Source: Torreya grandis (Eukaryota; Streptophyta; Pinopsida; Cupressales; Taxaceae). From it: a DNA stretch of 64,000 nucleotides. The notes beneath the pieces are model-generated. The model worked only from the letters and a program-made list of their open reading frames with translations, searched no databases and was not told the origin of the DNA. This document shows, one piece after another, positions 21,532 through 31,897 of the stretch. The stretch is taken from NCBI GenBank assembly GCA_037957365.1, contig JARHVA010005493.1:930501-994500 (forward strand), written 5' to 3'. The position numbers and the translations under genes were made by a program. Numbering within the stretch: position 1 is the stretch's first letter; each line of letters opens with the position of its first letter.

Positions 21532-23783
21532 ATGGCAGAAGAAAGTACACTAAGAATGGAGAAATTCAATGTCAAGAATTATCAATTATGGAATTGTGGA
21601 AAGAAAGGGCATGTAAAGAAAGATTGTTGGTTGGTAGAAGATCAGCATGAAGGAAATAAAGAAGCAAATGATGCAGGTATTGTTGCACATGATGCTCTTA
21701 TATGTTCCTTGGATAAAGTAGAATCTTGGGTTTTAGATTTTGTTGCCTCTTTCAATGCAACTCCAAATAGATTATTTTTCCATGATTATGTCCATGGAGA
21801 CTTTGGAAAGATTTATTTAGGGGTTGGTGAGCCTTATCAAATTGTTGGCAAAGGGGAAGTGCAGCTGAAATTGCAGACGGGCAACACATGGGTGTTGAAG
21901 GATGTCATGCATGTCCCAGTCTTAAAGAGGAGTCTAATTTTTGTAGGAAAGTTAGGTGATGAGGGTTGCACAATAACTCTCACAATGGAATCTTGGAAAG
22001 TTTCCAAGGGTGCACTTAAATTAACATGTGGTAAGAAAGTAGGTACTCTTTATCTATCTACTTATATTACTGATTCTCCTTATGTTTTATCTACTTTTGA
22101 TGTAGATGCAAAGATGTGGCTCTATAGGCTTGCTCACATGAGTGAGAAGGGTATGCATGTTCTTAAGCCAAATGGTAAGCTTTCAAATTTGATAGACTAA
22201 AATTTTTGTGAGTAGTGTTATGCTATAAGAAAGGATTGGGTTTACTGCAGGGAGAGGAAATCTGATGTTTTTAACAAATTTAAGAATTGAAAAGCCTTGG
22301 TTTTTAAGGAGAAGATGATGGACAGAGATCAGCTCAAGAGGTTGAATAATTTTGAGCAGGGCAGTGTTGATTTGGACAAGGTTGTGATCCAAAATGAGCT
22401 CGCGGGTAAAAATCATCACTCATAAAAAAACACAATTACCGACGTTGGTTAGGTGAGAACCAACATCGATCAAGTAGGAACCGATGTCAGTCATGTGTAG
22501 ACCAAAGTCAGTTATGTTGAGTAGGTGGACACCGATGTCGGTCATTGAACTGACGTCGATGATCAGGAGGAATTGACATCTGTCGGGTGCAGACCGAGGT
22601 CGGCCAGAGGTGACCGTGATCGATCACTATCATAACAAATTTTGGGTGGACAACAAGTTGTCAAGGAGTCTCAAACACCCATGTGGAGGACTAAAAGGGT
22701 AAGCCTCAAATTCATTATTCCCCTTCTTTACACTACTTGTTACTCACTAATGGTCAAGAACCAGGAAGTTTTGAAGAGGCAATGCAAGTAAAATCTAGGA
22801 AATAGTGGGAACATGGCATGAATAAGGAAATTGATTCCTTGGAAGAGAACCAAATGGTAGATTTGGTAGAGTTTCCATTCGAGATGAAAGCACTGAAAGA
22901 CGAATGGATTTATAGGTTAAAAAAAGGAGAGAATGGATAGGTGAGATAGAAGGCCAGGTTATATGGTCTTTAGCAAGCTACAAGACAATGGTGTTTAAGG
23001 TTTGACAAGTGTATGACAAAGCATGGCTTTAGTCAATGTCAATGTGATCATTATGTTTATTTTACCAAGTTGGATAATATTAGTTACATTATCCTATTAT
23101 TGTATGTAGTGTATATGCTTGTTGCAGGGTCACACATGTAGGAGATTGCTGAGCTAAAGGTAAAATTAGTTCAGAGGTTTGCCATGAAGGATTTGGAAGC
23201 AACAAAGAAAATCCTTGGCATGAGTATTTGTAGAGACAGGGAAAGTCACATGTTGATTTTGTCTCCAAAGGATTATGTGAATAAGGTAGTGGAGAGGTTT
23301 AATATGTAAGATGCAGAACCAGTTAGCACACCTATGGTTGGATAGTTGAAGCTGAGCACATAACAGTGTCCTAAATCACATGATGAGGTTGAGTACATGA
23401 GTACTAGACGTGATATTACCCAAGTAGTGGGAGTTGTCAGCAAGTTAATGGCCAATCCAAGAAAGGAGCACTGGAAAGCAGTTCAGTGGATTCTCAAGTA
23501 TCTGAGAGGGACCAATAATAGGTATTTATGCTATGCAGGGTCAAGCACTTCTCTACATGGGTATGTAGATTCAGATATTTAAGGTGACTTGGATGATAGG
23601 AGAAGCACCACATGATATGTGTTTACTGTTGGTGGTATGGCAATTAGCTACATTTTAGAGATGCAGAAGGTTGTTGCAGTCACAGTGGCTAGCAAGGATA
23701 AGAGCCTTGCAGAAATGTTAACAAAGCCAAGAACAAAGGAGAAGTTGAATCTTCATTCAACTTCTATTGGTCTTCAAGATTAA
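21532..23783 (+). pseudogene. Array unit 5: best preserved gag-protease part
   Basis: From ATG 21532 the frame stays open to 22200, about 223 codons through gag start, zinc-knuckle fusion, protease and GAG-pre-integrase. This is the longest uninterrupted stretch in the array. Protease reads LDFVASFNATPNR, so the first motif residues are changed here too. The RT box reads YVVYML (about 23100). The RNase H remnant at 23397-23582 keeps the YVDSD aspartates. The frame ends with TAA 23781-23783. It still lacks integrase, capsid and the RT centre, so it could not move itself. Confidence 0.85.
22437..22635 (+). repeat. CCGACRTCGG-type repeat block in array unit 5
   Basis: Copies include ACCGATGTCGGTC and TGACGTCGATG, spaced about 21-30 bp and in frame with the flanking coding relic. 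Equivalent blocks sit at 11868-12060, 15378-15575 and 18908-19110. Confidence 0.7.
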
Positions 23784-23865
23784 ACTTGAAGAGGGATACA
23801 AGCCAGGAAACAAAATTAGATGATGTACAAGTATAGGTGCAACTATTTATCTCCAAGTGGGAGAT

Positions 23866-24944
23866 TGTTAGGTTGTGGAGCTAAAAGCTTCACTATTATG
23901 CAAATTGTGGAGGTTGCTGAGTTTCAGAGTAATGGACGTCGATCAGGCTAACCGACATTGATCATCTTCAGCTACGTAGTAATTGACATCGGTTAGGGGT
24001 CGGCCGACATCAGTCAGATAGGAACTGACGTCAACAACCTATGTGTGTGTGTGTTTGTATGCATCTCCAGATAGATAGAGACCAATGTTGGTCATCTATG
24101 CGTACTGGTCTAATTTTAGATGAATAATGAGTTTGCATGTAAAGAATAATTTTAGTCTTAAGTCTGCATTTCTAATTATTGTAATTGGGAAGTCTAATTA
24201 TTGTTTGCATGGGATCTATTTAAGAGACCCATGGGGCTATATTGTAATCAAGGATCAAAAGGACTTGTCAAGGATAAGGACAAGGGTTCTTCCAAGTGTA
24301 ACATTAGTTGATCTATAGGTTGCAAGATCAAGGAGATCTACATGGTAAGCAAGGTCAATTGATCTATAGTGTAGTAAGATCAAAGAGATCTGCGGGGGGG
24401 TGTGTGTGTGCAAGGTTAGTTAGATCTATGGGGTAGTAAGATCAAGGAGATCAACAACACAACAAGGAGCAAGATCAATGAGATTTGCTTGGTGTACTTG
24501 GTCATCAGGTACAGGTATTGTAGGCAAAGCAACCGATTGAGTTGATTGTCATAGGTGGATTGGCAGTAGGCAACAACAACCATTGGGTTGATTATCATTG
24601 ACTGGTGGAAACAACTCTGTGTTTGAGTTTATTGTGTTTGTAATTGACAGAGAGAGAAATCTTGAGGGAGAATTACTGTACGCCTAAGAGGTGTGGGAAG
24701 AGTGTGATTTCTTCATTGTATTTCCTTCTAGAAGAGTGTTAATACAAGATTGTATTATCTCTCATATTCTGTGTTGTTTCTGAATTCTAGTTACATATTA
24801 CTTCTAGTTTAATTCTATGTTTAGTTGCTTATACAAAGTTAATCACTTGTGCTCTTAAGGAGTAGGATCCTGACAAGTGGTATCAGAGCTTGTGTGTAGA
24901 TTCTGACAAGTGGTATCAGAGTTGTGTGTTCTATGATCCTGAAA
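23866..24944 (+). repeat. Array LTR 6 (terminal)
   Basis: It runs TGTTAGG to CCTGAAA, where the final CA has mutated to AA. Gypsy A resumes at 24945. This LTR contains only two primer-site copies (24878, 24911). The third is absent, which proves where the LTR ends. TATTTAAG lies at 24217-24224. Confidence 0.88.
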
Positions 24945-25340
24945 ACCTGATCAATAATATTTCATAAACATAAGGTATATCAATAATTCAAATATTAATG
25001 AATTAATTCACCCTAGGTTCATAAGATAACTGCATGTAAACATTCAAAATTTCCCTAATTACCTTAACTCTAGATTTGTCTAACTGAGTTACAACTCTAT
25101 CAGACTTAATAGGAGTTAGGCCAAATTGTTTACATGTACCTAGAGGTATAATATTGGTAGATTCACCTGAGTCTAATAAGTAGTTGTGTAATTTTTTATG
25201 AAACATCCTAATAGTGAGTAGGAAAGGATGAGATTCTACCTTAACCTTGTGTAAAGTCACATTGGCATGACTAGCCTTGGGTGGATTATTGGATTTCTTC
25301 GACAAAGATTTCAGTAGGAGGTCTCTTTACTCTATAATCT
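24945..25340 (-). pseudogene. gypsy A aspartic protease
   Basis: The block at 25003-25305 reads FHKKLHNYLLDSGESTNIIP, then GTCKQFGL, then RVVTQLDKSRVKVI, the usual arrangement of plant OTA gypsy proteases. The catalytic D-S-G is present; the usual Ala that follows is Glu, and B also has Glu there, so this may be a family feature. The array inserts just downstream of the protease, in the linker to the extra RNase H. Confidence 0.82.
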
Positions 25341-27026
25341 ATGTGAGTTCATGCAATGTAATATTAACCTTTATCTTTTTCATATCTTCAAATATATCAT
25401 ATCTAGTTTTATTACAAAAACTAGAAATATAAACATTGGGTTTAGAAGTATTCCCTTTAGGTGGTTTCAGATTATTGCTTGAAGAAGTGTCTGAAGGAGT
25501 TCTAAAATTATTTGGAGGCATTGACATAGTTAAAGGTTCCTTCTACTCTCTATTATTTAAGGGGTATATTTTCTTCAAGAACTATTGAAAAGCTTGGATT
25601 TCCTCAGGGATCTCATCAAGTTCATTTTCCTCTTGAAAAAGGAAGTCAAAAGTATCCACCATGAAGGCTTGATCAAATGACTTAGATTCAAAATAACCTA
25701 AAAAACTTTACTTGTTAGGTACCACTTCAAATGTATCTAATTCTTCTTGTAAATCCTCAAAGGATTTGGAAAACTCAATATAGTCAATTTTTACATGCTT
25801 GGTTGTGTAATACACCCTATAATAATCAGTTAATTTAATATCAGTGAGGTTAATGTCCATGGTCTTATTTTCAAAATATGGTTCATTATTCCTATTATTA
25901 TGAAAACTATCATTTTAAAATCTATTATTTGGCCTATTATACCTTTGAAATGAGAAGTTCCTCCCTGAGCTTTCTGTAGTATTTACAACTTGTTTTTGTA
26001 GTTGAAGAAAATCAATGCTCAATTTTTGGACCATTTTAAAGATAAACTCATTCTAATTTTTAGGAGTTTCAAAATTATGTACCTAATTATTGTTAGCACC
26101 AACAATTGGTACTAAAGCTCTTTGATCATTTGTATTGAAACCATTAGTAGGATGATTTAGGAATCTTAATTCTGATTGGGAGCAACATGACTCAATGACA
26201 ATTTATGAAGGTTTAAAATTTAGTTTAATGCTAGGATATTTTGGTTATTATTGGGGAATAAGTTCATCACAAGCATATGTGGGTTGATGTTTGGTGCAGA
26301 GTATGCCATTTTCCCTTTGGCACCTCAGAATAGGCCCTAGCTAATGAAGTTATATCTGGCATGAATCTCTTAAAAAATACAGAGGTCATGGGACCCACTA
26401 CATATTTATATATTTCTAAATCTATGACATTATCAAGCTTATAGGGTTCTATGGTCCTACTCTACATTTTCTAAAATCTAGCATTAAAGGACCTAATAGG
26501 CTCACTTTCATCTCTTCTAATAGTGGTGAACTGATGGTAAATAACAAAAAGACTGACAATCTTACCAAACTAATCTATAAAAACATTAGTAAAACCATCC
26601 CAACTAGTGATGTAATTATCAATAAAATTGAAGAACCATTCATAAGTAGAAACATTAAAGGTAAAGGGGAATAACCTATAAGCTACATCCTCATGCACAA
26701 CATTTAACAACCTTAAGTTTACTTTAAAATAGTTTATGTTCTCTTAAATGCTTGTAATACCTATTGGACTAAATGTAGGCAAATATTTCTTAGGGTTAAC
26801 ATCGAAGATCATGTACCACACCTGGCACATTAATTAAATATTCTCCAAACCAAGCCATATCTAGATAAAGATTGAAGGCATAGGTACCTTGAATGAGTGA
26901 AGTTGGTAGAGGTTTGGATCTCCTAAATCTACTTTTGTCACATCTTTCTTTTTGATGAACCTCAAGCTCAAGCAAAGGCTCCCCAGTTTTTAAGTGTGAT
27001 CTTGTTCTAATATTAGGCAATTCCAT
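25341..27026 (-). pseudogene. gag: gypsy A gag
   Basis: The likely start is ATG 27024-27026 (MELPNIRTRSHLKTGEPLLE). The retrotransposon Gag core is better seen in B. The C-terminal end at 25339-25527 (RYDIFEDMKKIKVNITLHEL) matches the gag-protease link common in plant OTA elements. Many stops and frameshifts lie between 25560 and 26790. No CCHC knuckle was found. Confidence 0.72.
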
Positions 27027-28571
27027 CTTGAAATTTGAAGATCCTACCTAAAATATGATGTATCAAGTTATCTTTTATAAATAACAAGAGTTAGACCTAC
27101 ATATTGAACTTATTTTGTAAAGGTCGTATGAAAAATAGTAAAGGATATTGATCTTTGAGTGAATTAGCTTAAAAATGCATTCAATTACACGAATAAGATC
27201 TATATTTATAAGTTTAAGCCTAAAATAACTTAGATCTATGAAGGATATGCCAACTTTTGATCAAAATAAGCTATCCTAACCTTAAATACTATGGACATTC
27301 AAAGCTTAAGCTACATTTACTAAAAACAAGAATCAATTCCCAATGAACTTCAATCTTTTTCTAAGGAAGCATAAAGATGTGTCAAAAACAACAAAGATCA
27401 ATGATATTTATGCTTCTAAGCAATTAATTTACTCAAAAACACAAAGATACACTAATCTAAGATAAAAAAAATATTCAAGGAATTCATAAATATCTCATCC
27501 ACCCTTCTTGTGCTATTGGGAAATGCCTTGTTGATGCCTTTGAGTGTACCACAGGGTTTCTTAGTGTTAAAAGAACACTTCTCATTTTATAATTCAAGGA
27601 ATTTAGAGCATGATTAGTAGATTGCGACAAATTGATGTCACCTATGATAAAATAATGGCAGAGATATATATTGGTGTTCCACAAATTTATAATGAATGAT
27701 GGTTTGGAGCCATCTTTTTGCATTCTTTATGAATTTCAAAGAATATATATTAAGGATTAGAGAATTATGATCCATATTTAAGCTACAATATAATCTAAGT
27801 GGATATTTATAATGGGGCTTAAACTAAAGTGGTCTGATGTAAAAAAAAGAGCAAAAAGAAGAGTAAGATAGAAAAGAAATGAGTGATAGCCAATTTTAGT
27901 TTCAAATATCATGAAAAAGCATCAATCACAACTAAGTATGAATTCAACCAATATATAATGCAACATAGCCTAAGCTAAAATTTCACTATATACCAGGATA
28001 ACCTCAAAGGATAATGTAAAGAGTCACAAGTAAGAACTAGGTCTAGTTAAAGGATTTACTACTATAATCAAATAGCATTTTCACATCTGAATATAGAGGA
28101 AAATGAAATGAAACAAAGCTTAAGATCCTCTAACTAATATATCATATGTATAAATTAGAAACCCTATGATTTAGAAAATTCAACTTAGAATTCAAAAAAA
28201 CTATTCAAATTCAAGACATAAAACTAGAAATTGATAGAAAAGCTATATTAACAATTGGCATATCAAATGTGGAAAATATTTTTAGAACTCCTTAATTATA
28301 TTAATTTATTCAAGTGTACAAAATTTGCTCAAAATTCTCCCCCTTTTTATAAGACGGTGATACATGCCTTTTATAGAAGGACAAGGTAGTGCATCAGTCA
28401 GTTACAATGTACATGTGTATAAAAGATAAGGATAATAGTCCTTAAAATCTCTAAATACACTTATTCTTCATAATTATACTAGCCTAAGGGAAATATGATA
28501 AAAAACTAGCATATGCCTTACAAAGGAATATTCCTATCCTAGATATTATAATGTTTTTAACAAAAGGAATA
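27027..28571. other. Conserved non-coding spacer between ORF1 and gag (A)
   Basis: No reading frame is supported here. The spacer is shared with B (45601-47132) and, more diverged, with C (62585-63694). On the minus strand it carries CTTCTATAAAAGGC (about 28366-28380), a strong TATA match kept in C as CTTCTATAAAAGGG. Shortly after comes AAAAAGGGGGAGAA (about 28334-28347). Near 27517 the minus strand reads TTTCCCA followed by a primer-site-like stretch (TGGCACAAGAAGG in B). The spacer could be an internal promoter region or an unrecognised LTR. Confidence 0.5.
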
Positions 28572-31500
28572 TTAGCTACTAGGTGGGCCCATTGCTAAAG
28601 GGTCCCCTTGTTGATTTTGTAACAACTCCACTACCTTTTGATGTTAGTCCTTGATGAGATCCATGTCGATAGCTAGCTTCATTAGAAAAACTTCTTTAGT
28701 ATCAGCCAAGTCATCTAGGTCTTGGTCATCTTGGGCCATGGCTTCCTTAATGCTCCTTTCCTCTATAATTTTCTCTTCTACTATCAAAATCATGTCCAAA
28801 ATTCTCTTGTTATCCCTATCAGACTAACCCTAGCTTGTGTTCCTAACTGATTGCATGACCAAAGTGACCCTATGTTTGAATTCATCATCATTAATGATTT
28901 CAATCATAGTGGTCTAGGTAGGGTTTAACAACATTATCCCTAGGACCTGCTCAATTTTGATGATCAATCCTTTATCATCTACCAAAAGCCTATTCAATTT
29001 AATTTCCTAAGTACCTAGACCTTATACCTTGTCTAATATTATTCCCAATATGTTGTTCAGATGGGCTAAGCTAATAGTCTTAAATTTAGGAATCTCATTA
29101 TTAATTAAAATTTCAATGAGATCCCTTACCTAGGTCTCTACCTTTTGCCACTCTATTATTAAATCCTTCATTGTTTCATCCTAATGGCTTAGGGCATCTA
29201 GCCTTAGCTTTAATAGACTCAAATAATTTAACATATCAAAAAATGAGGCCTTAAACATGTCTATTATAGAGTTAGGAACTAACAAAATGGCCTAGGTTTC
29301 TAGATTTTCCTTCTTTCCTTCCAAGTTTTGGATCCTCTATTTCATCCCTTGGACCCAAACCTTTACTTGAGATGATTGAGCCTCAATCAATCTCTCAACA
29401 TATTCTTCATGAATAGTGGCCTCACCAAGTTATTAACCTCCCACCAGGGTTAAACCTATAAAGGGTTCCACCTTTTAGAAGGTGAATTCCTCAGCTCCCA
29501 CCATGGCTTCTTGGTGGTGACCCTTTCTAATCCAACTATCTCTAGATTAAATTTCATGTTAGTGGATGATCTTATGGATTTGAAAGGTTTTAGGACCTCT
29601 ACACCTATGCTACTTAATGCTCGAAGAGAATCCATTCTTTTTCTTTCTAATCCTAGAGTGACCATAATTCTCCTTTTTTCTTGCTCCTTTACTATATCCC
29701 TAATCCATGGATTCATGTCATCTTGCACTTCAACATTGGGAACTTTTGTCATGGTCTATGAATGGGAAAGAGAAGGGATATTTTATAATTTTCCATAAAT
29801 AAACTAGTTATGGATGACTGGTCCATGAATGGGGAATTCATCACTAAATAGGTTGACCTCACTAGTTAGATGGGTGAGGGTCAACCTTGGTATTTTAGGT
29901 CGAAGATGGACCAGTGCCATTTTTTCTTTTCTCTTCTCCCTAGGATCCAATGGGATGGTAGCTAGAGCAAGATCCTTTCCTTTATTTTCTTTAGACTCCC
30001 CTGCTTGAACTTGGGCCTCTTCAAACTATTCTTCTTCCCTATCTATGTCATATGCCTATGTAAGCTCTTTGAGATCACCCTCAAACGTCTCATCCAGATC
30101 TAAGGTAATCATATCTAAATACTCAATTGGTGAAGGTGGCTTTTGTTAGAATGTTGAAGATGATGGTCCTTCCCTAGGTATTTATTCCAATTTTACCTCT
30201 CTCACTTTGTCCTTACCATGGTCTTATTCATCCTACTTTTGCATAATTTGCCCTTGAGGCTATGGCTATGGTTGTTCTTCTTGGGGTTTGTTCCTAGGCT
30301 ATCCTAGATGGTCTAATTAGAAAGTGATACTAAAAAATATGCATTTTCCATGCCTCTTTAAATGGCTTGTCAATCTATGTTAAGTTTGATGTTGATCCCT
30401 TGGATCTTGACTAACACCTCTTCATAATTCTTGGCCTTAATGTAGATGGTGTTATGATCATAAAGATGACCCAAATACTCAAGATTGGGGAGCTTCTTCT
30501 CCTTTAAATTATTAGTCATTATGTTCTTAGGATCTCACATCTTTATTTCATCAAGCTTAAAGTGGAATTAATACCTATGTTTGGCCATGGTATCAACTTA
30601 TTTCCAATCTTGAAGTATAGTTCTTCATTAGTCAGAGGGAAGAGGTTGAGAAGACCCTTCCCCTTCTATTTGAAAATCTCATCAATGCCATGGATAAGCT
30701 GGGAGGTAATTTCTTGCTCAACAAGCTTACTTAGAGTATATATTAACAATCTATAAGGCTGGGACATGATCCCCTCAATCCTAATGACTATATGATCAGG
30801 GTAGTATTAGATGTCACCCATCATTTATACATAATTATTTATTAGTGGATGTACCCTAGGCATGGGAACACCTTTGATAACCTCCACTATGGCTAGGTAG
30901 ACATAGTCACAATTAAACTAAATAAGGTTCTTGTTCTTAAAGATATGAAATTTAGATTAATGATGGGAAATGGTAGTTTTTCTTTCAAGAGACCAATTCC
31001 TAATCTTTGAGAAGTTGATTGAGGTAAGAAGGGAATCTAGTAGGTATGACATCATATAAAATTACTTGGAGGTCTTCTTTTTGATGACAATGAACTACTT
31101 GACCAAGAAGACACTAATCAAATCTCCAATCGAAGGAGTGAGCTTTTCCTCCACCATGAAATGCACATATGGGACCTATATTTTATTTATGTAGGTGGTT
31201 GAGGGGGATCCAAAGTCTCAATTTAATAGGGTCATTATTACTCTGATGCCCTCCATGAATTAGACTATTGGGATCTTGCCTTTAAAGTCCTTGAAGATAT
31301 GGGGTCCTTAGTGAAACTAGGGTCTAAGGATAGAGTCCAGGTCATGATTGCTAGTCCATTCATTGATTTTAGACAAGTCTACATGGGGGAGAGGGAGATT
31401 ATAATTTTTTTCAAAAAATAAAAGAGAGATATAAGCTATCTTCTTAGAATTCCCTTCCCAAATTATCCATTCATTATCGACCATACAATTGACAAAGATA

Positions 31501-31786
31501 TGCACAAATATGTCTATATAATATCAAGCTTTGTAACAACATGGTGAAGACCAATCATCTAGATAGCAACAAATTCATAATGTATACAACTCACTGTGAT
31601 TATCCTCTACTCATCATTTATGATGGGATTTAGTTTTTCCATGGTGAAAAAGAGTTCAGACCAATTCCTAATTCCTAGGACATTTAGGGTCATAACATCT
31701 AATTTAGTGTCCGTGAAGATTCACCCCTCATTTGTTTATAGGTAGAGCTTAGTCTCCTCCTTCAATTACTATCTACAAATTACCAT
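28572..31786 (-). pseudogene. gypsy A ORF1 (large ORF upstream of gag)
   Basis: The ORF would run from ATG 31784-31786 (good context, CCATGG) to TAA 28572-28574, about 1070 codons, but stops and indels break it. The same frame in B starts MATHRQQLKEEIELYLL. The C-terminal part is acidic and coiled-coil-like (KILDMILIVEEKI), with an open stretch at 29456-29752. Ogre-type elements have an ORF of unknown function before gag, and this occupies that place. I recognise no domain. The plus-strand readings over it are antisense shadows. Confidence 0.6.
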
Positions 31787-31897
31787 GGTTTTTATTTTTG
31801 CAAATTACTCACACTGGTTTATAAATTGGTTTCTGTGAAAGCTCTTTTGTTCTCAAAAAACACAACCACACTATTCTTGGATCAAATTTTGACCAAA
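31787..31897 (-). promoter_or_regulatory. Leader and candidate primer-binding site of gypsy A
   Basis: Reading leftward from the LTR-like region, TCA is followed by two bases and then TGGTCAAAATTTGATCC (about 31879-31895), which has the TGG start of a primer-binding site. B has TGGTCACAATTTGATCC at the same place. I cannot match it to a particular tRNA, so the call is tentative. Confidence 0.4.

Larger units (their letters stand above)
6258..24944 (+). mobile_element. Tandem non-autonomous copia array: six LTRs, five internal regions
   Basis: LTRs start at 6258, 9782, 13287, 16809, 20342 and 23866, with spacings of 3524, 3505, 3522, 3533 and 3524 bp. Every internal region lies between two LTRs that it shares with its neighbours. 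No target duplication is visible at the inner junctions, and one degenerate duplication brackets the whole block. Each internal region keeps a primer-binding site, a polypurine tract (AAGTGGGAGA) and one gag-protease-RT relic frame with the same large deletions. The insertion interrupts gypsy A between its protease and its extra RNase H. Unequal exchange between LTRs, or integration of a multimer, could produce this. Sequential nesting would leave duplications between units. Confidence 0.88.

Noticed and set aside
6433..24318. A similar open frame of about 60-90 codons in all six array LTRs (6433-6708, 10047-10232, 13552-13767, 17080-17277, 20516-20791, 24127-24318)
   Set aside because: It spans the TATA-like box and recurs only because the LTRs are copies. 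It is broken in the related D LTR and resembles no protein, so I treat it as chance.
6258..24944. Regular spaced repeats suggesting a CRISPR array or a plain satellite
   Set aside because: The period is about 3.5 kb with LTR, primer site, polypurine tract and pol relics. It is a retroelement tandem, and the organism is a plant.
28334..28347. AAAAAGGGGGAGAA on the minus strand as a polypurine tract with an LTR start right after it
   Set aside because: It is not kept in B or C as a clean purine run, and no second copy of the following sequence is found at the left end of B, so I leave it as part of the spacer question.
29511..29798. Plus-strand frames of 95 and 105 codons (also 48043-48360)
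   Set aside because: Antisense shadows of ORF1; the minus strand carries the conserved protein.
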